Positions 1 through 12,290 of a DNA stretch of 64,000 nucleotides are shown here, piece by piece; positions within the stretch are counted from its first letter, which is position 1; each line of letters opens with the position of its first letter. Origin of the DNA: Puccinia triticina (lineage: Eukaryota; Basidiomycota; Pucciniomycetes; Pucciniales; Pucciniaceae); NCBI RefSeq assembly GCF_026914185.1, contig NC_070562.1, positions 2,542,001 to 2,606,000 on the forward strand, written 5' to 3'. The notes under the pieces are model-generated. The model worked only from the letters and a program-made list of their open reading frames with translations. It searched no databases and was not told the DNA's origin. Made by a program: the position numbers and the translations under genes.

Positions 1-803
1 TACATAGCCCAAAACAAAAGAGGAACAGTTCATGAATGATTGAATATCAAGATCTAAAGCACATCGGTTTTTTTTTTCTAGACTGTTTTTTTTTTCTTCT
101 TCATCTTGCAAACCCTTATCCTCTGTTTGATCAATTTGTCTCTCATCTTGCAAAACCTTATCCCCTCGACTCTGAGTATTACTCCTTCCTTCATCCAACC
201 TTTATTCTTCCACCAGGTTCTTCGGGTTTTTTTCTTTCTTGTATCTCGTCTTTTTCTCTCTCTTTTTTTGTCAACGTGCTGATGATGAATAATAATACCC
301 CTTGATGCAAATGAGAACTCCTATAGACACCTACCACAATGGCAAAGAGCAATCAATATTGGAGGAATTCCCGTCGCCAAAAAGGCTTGATTTAGAGGAG
401 GCTGCTAAACCTTGTTTGTTGCTGAAAATCCAATTTCAATCACTTTTCACCAGCCAGTAAGGTTTGGCCTGTCCCTCTAGATTAAGCATTTTAGCTGATG
501 GGAAGTCCTCCAATGAACCCCAGCCTTAGGAAATCATTTTCCTTTTTACTGAAAATTAAGAGTTTGGGTGTGTAAATTTAGATCTGGGAGCCTCCCAGAC
601 TCAACAGAAATTCATCAATTGAAGATGTCTTGTATTAAAGGACTTCCTGTCAATCTGGAAACAAGGATTTTCTCAGATTTTGCGGGGAATTCTAGGCAGA
701 TCTAGGCTTTGGGACAATGGATGACTTCCCGTCGTTGTTTAGGGAGCTCTAGATGCCCCTCTAAATCCTAAATTAAGACAGCTATCAAAAACTCAACCAG
801 TGC
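1..803. other. No gene seen; pyrimidine tracts and one half of a repeat pair
   Basis: I see no supportable gene here. Positions 65-290 are strongly pyrimidine-rich and give only low-complexity reading frames. About 525-605 recurs in diverged form at 1600-1685, on the other side of the small element at 814-1580; both copies contain 'ATCTGGGAG' followed by 'CTCCCAGACTCAAC'. The stretch 600-780 also shares short phrases with 1690-1760 ('GGAAGTCCTCCA', 'CCCAGATTGACAGG'-like), so the locus looks like an older repeat. Confidence 0.5.
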
Positions 804-813
804 ACATTAAGTT

Positions 814-1580
814 AGAGCTGGTCAAAACGAACCCGTTGCGGGTACCCGGTATCCGTTGGCGGGTACCCGCTCGTGGGCAGCGGGTACCCGCTAGCGGGTG
901 CGGGTGCGGATGCGGATGCCTGGGATTCCGGGAAAAAGCCTGCGGGTACCCGGGTAGTTCAATCCACACCCGCCCACCTCTTCGGCTGGAAGGCCTGATC
1001 CCTTCCGGTTGCCAAGGTTTTACAGCCTTGGCAGCCAGAAAGACCCACCTAGTCGCCGATGACAGACATCCTCAGCGACCAGGAGGGATTCCTTCCGGGT
1101 GCCGGGGCTGTATCTCGGCGACCAGAGGGAAAAAATCATCCCGGTTGGAAAGGTTAAAAAACCTCGGCAACCAGAATGTATCCTGGTCACAAAGGTTATA
1201 AAAAACTTGGCAACCAAGAGGAAATCATCCTGGTCGCAGAGGTTGAATAACCTCGCCGCGCGACCAGAAGGTAAGCTCCTGGTCGCCGAAGTAACCTCGG
1301 CAAGGACAAGACAACCTCCTGGTCGCCGAAGTTACCTCGGCGACAAGAAGACAACCTCCTGGTCGCCGAAGTAACCTCGGCGACGAGAAGACAACCTCCT
1401 GGTCGCCGATGTAACCTCGGCGACAGAAGATGAAGTGGCAGGTACCCGCGAATACCCGCGCGGGTACCGCCTGTACCCGCTCTGCGGGTGCGGATGCGGA
1501 TGCGGGTGTCTCATTTTGCCCAAAAAAGGCTGCGGGTACCCGGACACAAACGGGTACCCGGGTTCAAAGCAACCAGCTCT
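814..1580 (+). mobile_element. Non-autonomous TIR element of GGGTACCC blocks and hairpin words (copy 1)
   Basis: The element begins AGAGCTGGTC and ends ACCAGCTCT, and is flanked by a perfect 10-bp direct repeat, ACATTAAGTT, at 804-813 and 1581-1590, which reads as a target-site duplication. The outer parts (about 825-960 and 1438-1565) are packed with GGGTACCC and GCGGGTGCGGATG words. The middle (about 1030-1435) is a chain of short self-complementary words such as CTGGTCGCC...GGCGACCAG separated by 'GACAACCTC'. It holds no credible gene. A 9-11-bp duplication is typical of Mutator-like transposition, so this may be a Mutator-type MITE; that assignment is inference. A second copy lies inverted at 35540-36288. 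Confidence 0.85.
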
Positions 1581-1599
1581 ACATTAAGTTAATGAACTG

Positions 1600-1965
1600 T
1601 AGGGTTAGGAAAACATTTTCCTTTTTGTCAAAAATTAAGAATTTGGGTTTGTAAATTGAGATCTGGGAGGCTCCCAGACTCAACGGGAAGTCCTCCAATC
1701 AAGCCTATGCAAAATCTGAAAAAATCTGAATCCCCAGATTGACAGGAAGTCCTCCATTTTTTAAACCATTTCTGGAATCTATGATTCACAGAACCCTTGA
1801 GCCCAGTCCACCTTCCCCTCCAATTCAAGCCTCACCAATGCATTTCCAGCACTCTACCCTCACCCATGAAAGGTATTCCACAGAAGTATAGTGTGAACAA
1901 TGGTGAAAAAACATGATAATGTATTGTATTGTTTTTCCAAAACGTAAGAATTTGATACTGTATAT
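1600..1965. repeat. Repeat flanking the small element; no gene
   Basis: Positions 1600-1685 repeat the sequence of 525-605 with substitutions. The rest, to 1965, shows no gene. Together with 525-605 it suggests the small element inserted into, or next to, a pre-existing duplicated repeat. Confidence 0.5.
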
Positions 1966-2059
1966 CACTGCAAGAAAAACTTGTGCGTCTGACAGCAGTT
2001 GACATGCAAGATACTCCTGTATACACTGCCAGGAGGTTTGTATTGGTGACAACTGGGGG

Positions 2060-2904
2060 AGCCGTTGTGAGAACTCCTTTTGGGATGGGTGGCAGTTCTT
2101 TGAGGGGGAAATAACAAGTAAGATATTAAGTTAAGTAATACTTATGTTACAGATGGTTTGAAGGACCTGCCCCTCTGTTGTACTACACAAGAATTCTGAC
2201 AACAAAATTTATTTATTGTTGTGGCAAAACTTTGTGTATTAGTCTCCATCAGACCTAGATCAATAAAATGTGTACCACAAAACCCTTATATAATTTCTAC
2301 AGCAGATGGTGCCAAGGAATCAGTGAAGTTCCAGGATGTTTAGGTATTTATAGGATTGTGATGCTCCTTCTTAGTTTGGAGGATATATACTTTGTCAAGA
2401 TCACACAGGTTGTGAGACTACTAGTTGAGATCACAGGTGATGTATGTACATGAAACTTTAAAGTGAGATGTGTGTTTTATTTACAATTGCCTGGGTGGCA
2501 TGCTGAAACTGAGGGGGGAAGACATGCTCCTTATATAGTAAAACAAGAGTGCCGAGATGAATGGTGAAGGTGGTTGGTTGTTTCCCAGTGGGTCCGGTTT
2601 CTCCTCAATAGGAGATGGTCGTAGAGGGGGTAGATTTAAGAGGGCCTTGTACGCCTTTGTTTGTTTTGGTCTTTTTGCTCGTGTTGGAGGAGGAAGGGAG
2701 CCTGTGAGGTTTGGTTTCTCGCACCGGGTATTAACCATGCACCAATCCTTGGTGCCTAACGGTCGAGACGAAAGCGGCTAGCGTGTTGGTAGTGCAGCCA
2801 AGTCTTAATCTGTTGTAGTTGGAATCCTTGATCTTGTATTGCTCCAGCCCGCCCGCCTATTGAACCTCTCACACTCCAAATGTGGAGTTTGCCCACCCCA
2901 CATC
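2060..2904. other. No gene; possible minus-strand LTR-like promoter segment
   Basis: I see no convincing gene. On the minus strand, 2738-2481 is open for about 85 codons, is proline and lysine rich and has no motif I recognise. A TATA-like TATATAAGG lies on the minus strand near 2538. The combination resembles the leader or LTR of an LTR element, but no paired end or target duplication is visible. Confidence 0.25.
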
Positions 2905-3310
2905 TCAACAACGGTACGGTTATTGGTAATGTACCAATATCGTAACGGTTTTTCTCTTGTTACCGTTACCGTTAACCGTAACGGAAGTGCGTTACAATAT
3001 CACACACCCAGGATGTATGGCATTTAACATCCGTTGTGATATCTGCCCGCACGGAGGGGCAGATATCGGACTGCATATGATCCAGAGGGGGCCATTTGCC
3101 CCTCTTTATCTCGTTAACCAGTGGTTAACGCGTTACGCTACTAGTAACACAAGTAACACACCAAAAAAATCAGGCCCGTTACGATACGGGCCCGGGGTTA
3201 CAACTAGTTGTTACTAGTGGCGCTAACGCCTAAGCGCAGTAACGGCAAGTGTTACGCTACACAGATAACGGCGGTTATTGTAGCGTATCGTAACTACCCA
3301 CCGCTGCTAC
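2905..3310. repeat. GTAACG/CGTTAC-rich dispersed repeat
   Basis: The words CGTTAC, GTAACG and TTAACC occur more than a dozen times in both orientations within about 400 bp, for example around 2945-3000 and 3110-3290. The stretch can fold on itself at many points and has no open gene. No clear terminal repeat or target duplication was found. A compositionally similar TAGCG-rich block sits at 41524-41770. Confidence 0.55.
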
Positions 3311-3340
3311 AAGAGACTCACTGGTCTCAGGGAAAAGCAC

Positions 3341-4138
3341 TGTGGTGACCAATACGGTGGTCAAGCTCAGTTCTCAGTTTCCGCTCTCACCAGTATCAGA
3401 CATCAAGTTTCAGTTTCAGGACCTCCAAGCTTCAACCCTCAAGACTTCAGATTCTTATTCCCAGCCTCCTTGCCTGCTCTGTTCCCTCACCTTTTCCTTT
3501 TCCCCTCCCCCATCTTCTTTTCTTGATAGTCTCTCTTCCCTCTCAAGTCAATCTTCTCATTTTTTGGTCCTAACACAGAGTTCTTGCTTTTGTGGGTTTA
3601 TTCTTATTTTTTTTTATAGTTTCCTCTATGTTTTTTGGTTCTCTTCCTGTTGTCTTATTTATTCTCATCTGTTGATTGTCTTTTGTTTCACCTGTGTGTC
3701 TGGCCTGTGTCTCTTTTGTTTTGTGTTTTCTTTTCTTTCTTTGTGTTGTTGTCTGAGGCGTGTGCGCGCGCACGGCGCGCGAGGAGAGGATGACATGCTT
3801 GTGACAGGCCTCCAGGAATCCAAGTTCTGGGCAAACTTGGAGGATAGGAGGCCATAGCACCTGTTCTGATCCAAGGCGGGAGTTATCGGAATCAAGATCT
3901 TTCTTTTCGAGTCAAGAGTCCCATCAAGAATCCCCAGAGTCCCTTTCCAGAACCCACCTTCCCAACAAACCCAAACCGCCGCCAAGGATCCAACCCCGGC
4001 GAACTCTCAAAACCACTCCACAACAGCTATCAACTCGAATCGCAACAACTCATCTTTTGGACCATCCGTCAGGGCAGTCTACACGACACCATTCCCCTCC
4101 CAGCGCTGCCGCCGGCCTAGCACCGAGCGGAGCTCCAT
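3341..4138 (+). repeat. LTR-like repeat, copy 1
   Basis: This block aligns in direct orientation with about 31990-32944. Shared landmarks in order are TGTGGTG at the start, a long pyrimidine tract (3470-3760), a GTGTGCGCGCG region (3755-3785), 'TCCAAGTTC...AACTTGGA' near 3820, CCGCCGCCAAGGATCCAA near 3972 and GGGCAG near 4073. A start in TG and a single homologous block at two sites suit a solo LTR or similar dispersed unit. The right end is imprecise and no target duplication was identified. Confidence 0.6.
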
Positions 4139-4665
4139 AGCGCGCAGAAAGCTGATGGTGTTTTGATTATCCAGATGAGCAGACTTTTTAGCTATTACAG
4201 CTGAGGGACAAGTTGTGGGCAGAAGGTGAACAAGCATATTCATCTGGAGGGAGGAAGAAAGAGTGACAGATGTTTGAAAGGGAGAGAAATGGACCCTGGG
4301 CGACACAGAAGCCGTCCCACCTTGACAAGTCAATCAAGGGAAGTGTGACTGCAATGAAAATGGCTTTGATCAGAAAAGAAAAATTGTGGAAGGGGTTGCC
4401 GTGAGTGGCTTTGGCTGTTCAATCTGCATTCCACCAAGTATAGTCTGGTGACAAGTTGAACATGCTTTAAAATATACACAGGTGTAAGGTAAAATTGTAA
4501 GGTAAAATATAAGGCCAAACAGCCTCCACAGGGGTAGGGTAAGAGAAATAAAAACAGGAAAACATTTACACAAGTCCCAAAGATTTTTTTTCAAAATTTG
4601 CTGATTTCACACACAATAACAATAACTACCAGCTTGGATTCACATCTAATCGCTTGGATTCACAT
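4139..4665. other. Downstream of the transposase; no gene seen
   Basis: This is AT-rich sequence with no convincing gene. A perfect 20-bp unit starting GCTTGGATTCAC is present twice in tandem at about 4632-4671, overlapping the 3' end of the transposase reading frame. Confidence 0.4.
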
Positions 4666-7600
4666 CTAATCACTGACTTCATCACCATCATTTTCTCCTT
4701 GCCACTTCTGAAGTCCTTCGCTCAATGCTTGCATCATCTGTGATCCAGTAACAACCATGTGCCGAAATCCTGATAGCTGGCGGTGGCGTTGAGCCTTGTG
4801 ATGCGCAAATGCATTCAACAGATAACTATTGTGATTAGTGTGTTGGATGTGATAACAGACAGATGTGCCCTCTTGTCGCTTGTTCACTGGCACAGCTGCC
4901 TCCACTGCGGCACACCCTCCTTCAATGCAATTATGCTGTACGTTGAGGCAACACTTAATCCACTGATCAAATGATTTTGCTGTCAATTTTCCTGGTGACA
5001 TAATGTTTGAGGTTTATGTATAATTTACTTACTGGGACAGGTACAATAGCATAGCTGGACCTCTTCTGCAGTGTAGGCATTCGGGTATGACAATTGATGT
5101 GTCCTCTCTGACATTCCACACGTCTCACATAATAGTGATTCCCTGGGGTGACCTCCCACAACGATTGGACACATGCAATAACTTCAACTTGATTTGGACC
5201 CCCTTGCTCCTATTCACACAATTTGTATGATAGCATAATTAAAATTTTCCTGTGGTTAGCGTACCAAATAAAACATCCCCTTGTGAATTGTTTCCTTGGC
5301 ATTCAGATGGATAGCAGATACTTGTCTAACACTGCTGTTTGGGTTGAGTCTTGCAGTAAGCGCCTCAGGAATTGGTTCAAGTTCTGCCTCTGGGATATTT
5401 GGTTTGTTTGAGTGTAAGCAGGGGTATGATTTCATGGGGTTGACTAAGGTGGAGTTGTACCCAAATAATTTTTGGATCAGGAAATTTGATTCAAATATGT
5501 TGGTAACATTAGGTTTGGCTTGAAAGTATTCCCCTGTCTTGGAATCATGAAGGTAGGCGCCAGAGTATAATAGCCTCTCAATGTGATAGTTGCTGAAAGT
5601 CAGGGCTAAATCGTGACTTGGTGCTTGTCTGTTGGAATGGATTGATGCAGTGCGGACTATTCTGTTATAACTTTCAAATTTCTCAGTGGCAAATAGGATT
5701 GGGGGCCCAAATTGTCTAATTGATTGAGGTAGGTGTAACAGCATGTGGATCTTGGGTTTATTTGACTACCTGCCAGACATTTTTGATATGTGATACATGA
5801 ACTCCCGTATAACCCCTTCCAGTTGTTGGATATAGGTTTCCATGTCAGGAATGACTGTCTGAAAAACCATACTTGACATAAAGCACATTGAGTACCAAAC
5901 ATTCTTCATGTCTTCGGTCATGTAAGGAAACCACACAAATGCTGCAACCTGCAAGATGATTCGGAAATCTTTACCAATGAAGGATCAATGGTGGGCCATC
6001 ATGTAAGTTGCCTGAAGTTGTGGAAAGTTGAGGGCATCGGTGTTGAATGATTGCAAGCGGGCCGCCACTTCTTTCAATTTGCTCTTGGGTATCCTATTTG
6101 TCATAAGGTCAGCCATAATATATTTGACACATCCTAGGAGGACTACGTGTAGTATCTCCACTGGGGTGTCATTACATCCATCAAATGATGCTAGTTCCAA
6201 ATAAGAGTTGAATATTCTTGGATGGGAGTGTTCTGCAAGTTGGGCAATTCTGACCCGTTCATGGACCTTCTGAGTATGCAATTCCATCAACCTGTGTGTT
6301 ATTTGGTCCTTCAATCCATACTCTGCAGTTTTCAACTTGAATTGATTCTTGGATTTTGTATAGTATAGCTCCCAAAGTTCATGAGATCGACTCTTGGTTT
6401 CATGCCACTTTCTAGCAACGGGTAAAGCTGGTAGGCCAAAAAAGGCACGGAGGAATTCCAAACTGCACCGGTGTTCTTTTGATTGAGTACTGAGATGACA
6501 CATCCTGCATGGGTTATTGGCTTGACCTGGGTTGAATGTGCTTGTAATTTCTGCAGACATAGGTGAGTCCGCAAGGAAAGCAAGTGGGACCACCATATAC
6601 AATACTCCGTGTTTCAGACCTGCATCAAATGCTATGCTACCTTGAGTTGCCAAATGACTGTGTGGATATTATACAATGTCAGAGACAATGAAAGGAACTA
6701 TCCATTATGTGTTGTTCACTCACTTGATCTCTGCAACAATGGGCTCACCAATCTCCAAAGCTGAAGCAACATTGGAGGTTGCAATAAAACAACAATTGTA
6801 TTCCATGTTGGTCATTTCAGGCGGCAGTCCTCCCAATGTGAAATAGTAAGAAATATGTTTGTTCCATCTCTTAGACTGGTTACCTGAAGTGTCATCAGAG
6901 TAGAGGGTAATTGGGACATGTTGAATGATCTTTTTACCTGCCCTCTCTCTCCAGGGATTGGGTATGCAAATAGGGTTGGCCCCAATTGGGGCGCCATGTT
7001 CTGTCAAAACAACACAAAAAGGTGGGGTGATACTTGTCAAAACAACACAAAAAGTAGGGGTGATACTATCATGTGAAGAGTTTCATTAACTGCTTACCAT
7101 ATAGCAAATTATCACACTTTGACATAAGCAATGATCCATCTTGATGGCGGATTTCTGAGTATAACTTGTTGAACTTCCTGACAGGAATATCAAGCAAATC
7201 TTGGTCGTTATATCCAATATTTGCCCGTATGTAGAATATCATGTTACCAGACTGATTTGGTCTGGAAAATTTGGCACGAAAACACTTGCCCCATATTTCA
7301 TCTTGATACTGGTAGAAAAATATTGGCACCACAATGTGACTATCTGGGTGATCCATCAAAGTTATGGGCTCAAATATATAGTAGTGTTTGCCATTGTAAG
7401 GTGCCATTTGGACGTGGTGTTCTTGGTTAAGACTTTCACGCCACTTTTCACTTTGGTACAGAGCCCTGATGTTCTTCCCTTTGGTGTCATGTGGGTAGAA
7501 TTGCATATGTGGGTGAACAATGGGATTTGCCAATTCCTGGGAAATAAAATGTCAGGGGAGATAATGTGTCAGTCAATTGCAAAATAAAGCAGAAGGAAAC

Positions 7601-8600
7601 AAGTTGACCCACATGTCCTATCAAGTCATTCAGACTCAGATAATAACATGTATTATTAAATATGGAGACATGCTTGTTGATTTTCACATCTAAAGTCTTT
7701 TGGATCATATCCCGGTTTTGTTTGATGCTGTCCCAATGGGGCAGCTTCATGCCCCACACACGTAGGATGACCCGCAACTGGTGATACATGGTGCGTGATA
7801 AGCAATTGTGAAGATGGCCTAGCATGAGTGCTGAGACCAGATGCTGCAATTTTGTATGTATGGTAAGCGTGGGGTGGTCTGATCCGCCCAGATTTATACA
7901 TACAATCTCAAGGGTAAATTTGCCACTCACCCCCTTGGACCTAAAGGGAAACCAATTGGAATTTTCCATTGTTGCCTCTGATTGTTCATCATCATCATCA
8001 TCCTCTTGACCAGGGGTTAACACTTCATCTTCCATCAATCCAGCCATAAGTGCATCATGAACCCACTGAAGCATGCCTTGATCCCCACCCATGACTTCCT
8101 CTTGATCCTCAGAACCAAAACCAAAGGCCGCACTGTCATTCATATCAACATCCACTGTTTGAGGCTCTTCTGGACCCATCTGCAGGGATCCAAGATTTTG
8201 ATCAGGAATTTCCACCTGGGGATATGCAGGCACCTGATTCCAAACGTGAGGGAGTGACGAGCTAGAACCATGTGTTTGAGAATTTGATTGAGCCATTGCA
8301 TTTTGGAAACTCTGGAGTTCTGTCAACTTGTTCATATGAGTTCTGGTTTGAAGATGTAATGGTATGTTGCTCTCCTTGGCCCATTTGGATTTGCAAATCA
8401 CACATCTGTAAAGGTATCTACCATCTTGATCCAAATTAGCCTCAAAACCTGAGGGTAATATATTTCCCATCAGAATAGAATAACACAACCAAAAAAACAC
8501 CATATCAAAAAAACACCATATAAGAATCATAACCAGATGGACACAATCATATACCATTGTGTCAATGAATGCACTCACCAGGATGATTGTTTGGGGCCAT
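4666..8600 (-). pseudogene. Plavaka-like (CACTA superfamily) transposase, spliced, one premature stop
   Basis: The product would be a DNA transposase that cuts and reinserts its own element. The start at 8600 reads MAPNNHPG across a GTGAGT...CCTCAG intron, giving a first exon of seven codons plus one base. A C2H2-like finger follows (CVICKS...HLQTRTH, about 8390-8340), then an acidic, Q/S-rich linker, WFPFRSK, and the conserved body: LYSDDTSGN (about 6900), 'PLAFLADSPM' and 'CRMCHLS' (about 6590-6490), DGCNDTPVEILHVVLLG (about 6180-6130), LLHLPQSIRQFGPPILFATEK (about 5740-5680) and NVQHNC near the C terminus (about 4940). Several small introns separate these blocks. A TAG at 5766-5768 lies just before NKPKIHML, where this family reads through, so the copy is probably inactive. 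Family assignment is from recalled motif order; confidence is high that it is this transposase family. Confidence 0.82.
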
Positions 8601-9231
8601 AGCCACCAAGCAGGGGGGGGAAACTGAGGGATAATATGTATATCCTTGGAAATTCTGGAGGAACTTGAATGATTGGCTTGATAATTATTGATTTATTTAA
8701 AACAGTAGGGACTGATTCTTGGGGCTCAATAGGAATGATAGATATCTGATTTCCAAATTATTTGATGATCCTGATGCCTTGAGTTATGTGAGATCAAAGG
8801 TGGGTTTAATTCTGAAATGTTGTGTTTTGGCTGGTTGAATCCAACTTTTGGTGGTTTGTGGCAAGAGGCAAGGAAGTCAGGATTTTGCGCGGCATGCACG
8901 CAGCTTGGCCCCACGGTCAAGTCTGGTCCGCAGCAACGGTTGAGGTTTTCTCCGACCCCGTCGGAAGTCCAGCTCCATCGGAAAGGCCAATCTCAATCAG
9001 CTCTCACAGTTTCAGTCCTGCGGTCATCGGTGAGTGTTCTATGAGCCACCACCCCCTAACCCCTCCCTTCAGTCGGTAGTGAAACCGCCAACGCTCATGA
9101 ACGCCTGTAACATATCAAACTGAAACCCGCAAGTATTTTAGTTTGATATGTGATCCGACTGAGCCCAACGCTTATCGCTTATCTTACCCGTATGACACCG
9201 CTGTAGGACACAGGTCATTGAAAACACAAAC
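8601..9231. promoter_or_regulatory. Divergent intergenic region between transposase and companion gene
   Basis: About 630 bp separate the minus-strand transposase start (8600) from the first likely start of the plus-strand gene (9232). A G run lies at 8611-8620, and the part after about 8880 becomes GC-richer. Head-to-head genes inside one element suggest a shared bidirectional promoter. No specific promoter element can be named. Confidence 0.35.
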
Positions 9232-10985
9232 ATGTCGCAGCCCCTCAGCGGGCACCCCTCATGGGACCAGCTTGACAGCAACCCAAATCCGTTGTCCGAC
9301 CCAAACTCAAACCACGGGCCACTGTCAAATCCAAATCCCCTCCTCCCAAGCAATGGCCGTGTCGATCACGGCCAATACAACTACTCTAACATGGCCAACC
9401 CAAATCCGTTGTCCGACCCAAACTCAAACCGCGGGCCACTTTCAAATCCCCTCCTCCCAAGCGATGGCTGTGTCGATCACGGCCAATACAACTACTCTAA
9501 CATGGCCGGATTCAACCACACCCCCACTCCCATGGCGCAACCCGAAGCGCAAGACCAACATGTTGATACTCGACTGATGGACGTGGCGGATCAGGGCCAT
9601 GGAGGCCCGGGCTTTCCGCAAGGCCCAAACCCTCCCAGTGAGTCCCTTGCGCGCTGGAGGATGACATACGTAATAACATTCCATCCCCGCACTCCCTAGG
9701 CATTTCAAATTGCCAGAGCCAAGCTGGGCCCCAGCAATCACCAACTTTTACCTGAATGGGTCCACCCCCCTCGCCATATCCGCCGCAGGGCAGTCCAGGT
9801 ATGCCTTACAGCCCCCCTAGCGCCAGTCCTGCCCCGAGCCGATCCTCCCGTTCGAGTTTTACGGGCTCCGTCGGAGTCCGCCCAGACAACCTTGAATTGA
9901 TCAGGAACACCCTGCAACTGGTCGAGAGCTCCTTCACCCTCAGCAGCGAGCTTATTCAACGGGCACAGCCCCTAATACAGGTTAGTGTTGTGAAATGCCG
10001 TGGGGGTCACATCCACTAACCCCCCATCTTGATTGTAGATGACCTCAGAAGAACACACCCTTGCAATCTTGCTATTGGCCCTCCACCGTGGCCCCCCCCC
10101 CCTCAGCAGCCAATCGCCATCCCAGTTGCGGAGCCAACTGCGGCCCACTCGACGCTGGACCCCTCGCAGGGCTATATTCAGGATTTCAAGGCCCACCTCT
10201 GAAACACCGTACGCGAAGTCCTGCTCCAAGAGGACCTTCAGTCCTATGGCAGCCGGGCATCCCGTCGCTTGAAGGTGTTGGACACACCGTTCAATCGCGT
10301 CACCGTGAGTACCCATCCTGTGGCTCAGACCGATGATGACACTTCAAATCACTGACATGCGGGTCGCCAGGCTGCCATTGCCAAGGAACCCCAAGAGTTC
10401 CGCGCCACGCACCTACCGGCAAACTACGACAAAGGCCGAAACAAGGATTACTTCGAGGGCCTGGTCTCTGACTGTATCAAAGAGCAGAAATCAATCCTCG
10501 CCACTTTGCTCAAGGCCGGCATGACCGGCAAAGGATTGGACAAGGTACCTTCCCTTTGGAGTCTCATTGGCAACATCTACTCCGTCTTCCATCCGACGTT
10601 CAAAAAACACGGTGCAAAGCAGATTCACTCGGACAAGCAAATTACCTTGGGGGCCAAGGTAAGGTTGTGCTACATCCGCTTCATGGTCAACCTCAATCAA
10701 GTCAACCTGCGCAACAAGAACGAGTCGAAGCAAGTGTCATTCTGGGACGACATTGACAAGGACCTTGCCTCATTCAGGAGAAAGTCCCCGGGGTATGGTA
10801 CCGCTTACGCTACAATGATTTACAAGATTGACAAGCAACTCTGGGATGATGTGAAAACCATCCGGAGTCATGAACCAGCAGATCAACAACCTCCATCTGA
10901 AGAAGAGGTTGAGGCGCGTGCGCAATCTATTCTCCAAGCCCAAAATGCGCCTGAGGTCAAGATTGAACTTGGGCCACCGAACTAG
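9232..10985 (+). pseudogene. Unknown multi-exon gene paired with the transposase
   Basis: I do not recognise the product. The first exon starts at 9232 (MSQPLSGHPSWDQ) and contains an internal duplication: about 108 bp ending VDHGQYNYSNMA appears twice (near 9360 and 9480). It is followed by proline/serine-rich low complexity. Likely later exons are 9756-9978 (MGPPPSPYPPQG, ends ahead of GTTAGT), 10039-about 10303 (contains GYIQDFKAHL and EVLLQEDLQSYGSRASRRLK; intron GTGAGT...GCCAG), and about 10372-10985 (GLVSDCIKEQKSILATLLK to VKIELGPPN). A TGA at 10200-10202 interrupts the frame and could come from CGA by one C-to-T change. No signal peptide or membrane segment is seen. Its head-to-head position suggests an accessory protein of the element; that is inference. 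Confidence 0.55.
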
Positions 10986-11210
10986 TATCCGCTCCTTACT
11001 CCCCCTCCCTCTTGCTCTCTCTCTCTCCCTACATCTATCTCTCTCCTCCAATCCATATGCCTCCTCCCCCCAGTTTATTATCTAGTTAGTTAGTTTGCTA
11101 CATCTACCTCCCAGATACACGAGTCTCCTCCCCACTGTTTATTAACTTGTTATATTGCTACACATACCTCCCAGATACACAACATTATACACAATAAGAA
11201 ATGATATTAC
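10986..11210. repeat. Pyrimidine-rich tail with a 64-bp tandem duplication
   Basis: Downstream of the stop at 10985 the sequence is CT-rich. Two direct copies of a unit of roughly 64-70 bp ending 'ACCTCCCAGATACAC' lie at about 11050-11120 and 11121-11190. No gene is visible. Confidence 0.5.
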
Positions 11211-11732
11211 AATACTATTTACACAAAATGAGTGCCCCTTGTGGGGCTCTGAGCCATTTGAACCCTGGCGAGCAGAACAATGAAACTGCTAGGGGGGGTG
11301 TGGGGCAGGTATGAGGTATCAATTCCCCGGGTCTGCATCCCAGGGATATCGATTTCATATCAAACATTGAGTACTCTCCGATGTATGTTTGAATTTCAAT
11401 TGAGTTCGCTTCGATTGAAACTCCAAGGTATCCCGAAGTCAACAATCAAATATAATTCAAACACCTCTGAGTTCAAAATATATTCAAATGTAATTCAAAA
11501 AATAATTGAAGAGACTTCGGGTTTTGTTTGAAGTCTCCACCCAATCAATATTTGAAGTCATGGGCCCATTGGATTACATCCAATGTGTGTTTGAAAGGAC
11601 TTCGAACACTCAGTTCAAACTCACTTGGTCAACTAGTTTGACGAAGTTGGCGACGTCCCCTCTTGCTGGCGGGGAGTTCAAACATCTTTTGATTGAACTT
11701 CGGAAGGCTTTTGATCTTTTGCGTCCGTGGTG
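11211..11732. repeat. TTCAAA/TTTGAA-rich repeat, left flank of the hairpin block
   Basis: This AT-rich stretch repeats TTCAAA, TTTGAA and AATTCAA words and has no gene. Similar sequence occupies 45330-45685, and in both places it is followed by GCGTCCGTGGTGTACC, so it is part of one larger repeat. Confidence 0.5.
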
Positions 11733-12290
11733 TACCGCCTGCCTGGGTTTTCCGCCCAAAACAGACACCCGCACCCGGCACCTGCGGGCGGGTACCACGG
11801 GGCAGGTGCCACGGGTGCTTGTTTGATCAGGGAAGAAAATACACCTCTTGATGGCCAGTAAGCGCTGGCCATCAAAAGGCAAACATATCTAACTCTAGGT
11901 GCTCCCTGTGCATGCCCCTCAAGGCTTGGGTAGGTGAGTCCTCTTGATCATGGGTGCAGACTGGTCATCAAGAGGACTCAGTCCCCTCAATGACCTGCAT
12001 GAGTATTCTGCCCGTTTGATGACAGGACAGACCGGTCATCAAGAGGGTCAAGTCCTCTTGGTGACCGGTCTGCACCCATCTGCATCAAGAGGAATGAATC
12101 CTCTTGATGAAAAGCACCATCCAGTCATTGAGAGGGGTGCTGAGGCACCTTATCCACATAGAGTGGTGGGTGTTGACCACGGGTACCCAGGTACCTGGTG
12201 TTTTTTTTTGCCAAATTCCAACACCCGCTCCTGCGGCCTACAGCGGGTGCTGGGTACCGCCAAACGGGTATCACTTGGCAATCCTTAATA
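11733..12290. repeat. GGTACC block plus CTCTTGATGACCGG hairpin-word array (long form)
   Basis: From left to right: GCGTCCGTGGTGTACC, a GC-rich part with GCCCAAAACAGACACCCGC (homologous to TGGGCAAAATGAGACACCCGC inside the element at 35540), then 11836-12160 with repeated CTCTTGATGACCGGTC-type words in both orientations, then a second GGGTACC block (12178-12275) ending CACTTGGCAATCCTTA. At 45686-45740 the same left and right phrases are joined by only about 20 bp, which is a collapsed or empty version. No gene is present. Confidence 0.65.

Noticed and set aside
800..1374. Overlapping ORFs in the GGGTACCC element as a gene
   Set aside because: The frames consist of repeat words (GDQ, LVAE, GYPG), occur on both strands and recur in the second copy with the same pattern.
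3342..3857. 171-codon ORF with hydrophobic stretches as a membrane protein
   Set aside because: It coincides with the pyrimidine tract of the LTR-like repeat; the homologous block at 32.2 kb has the same low complexity but a different frame.
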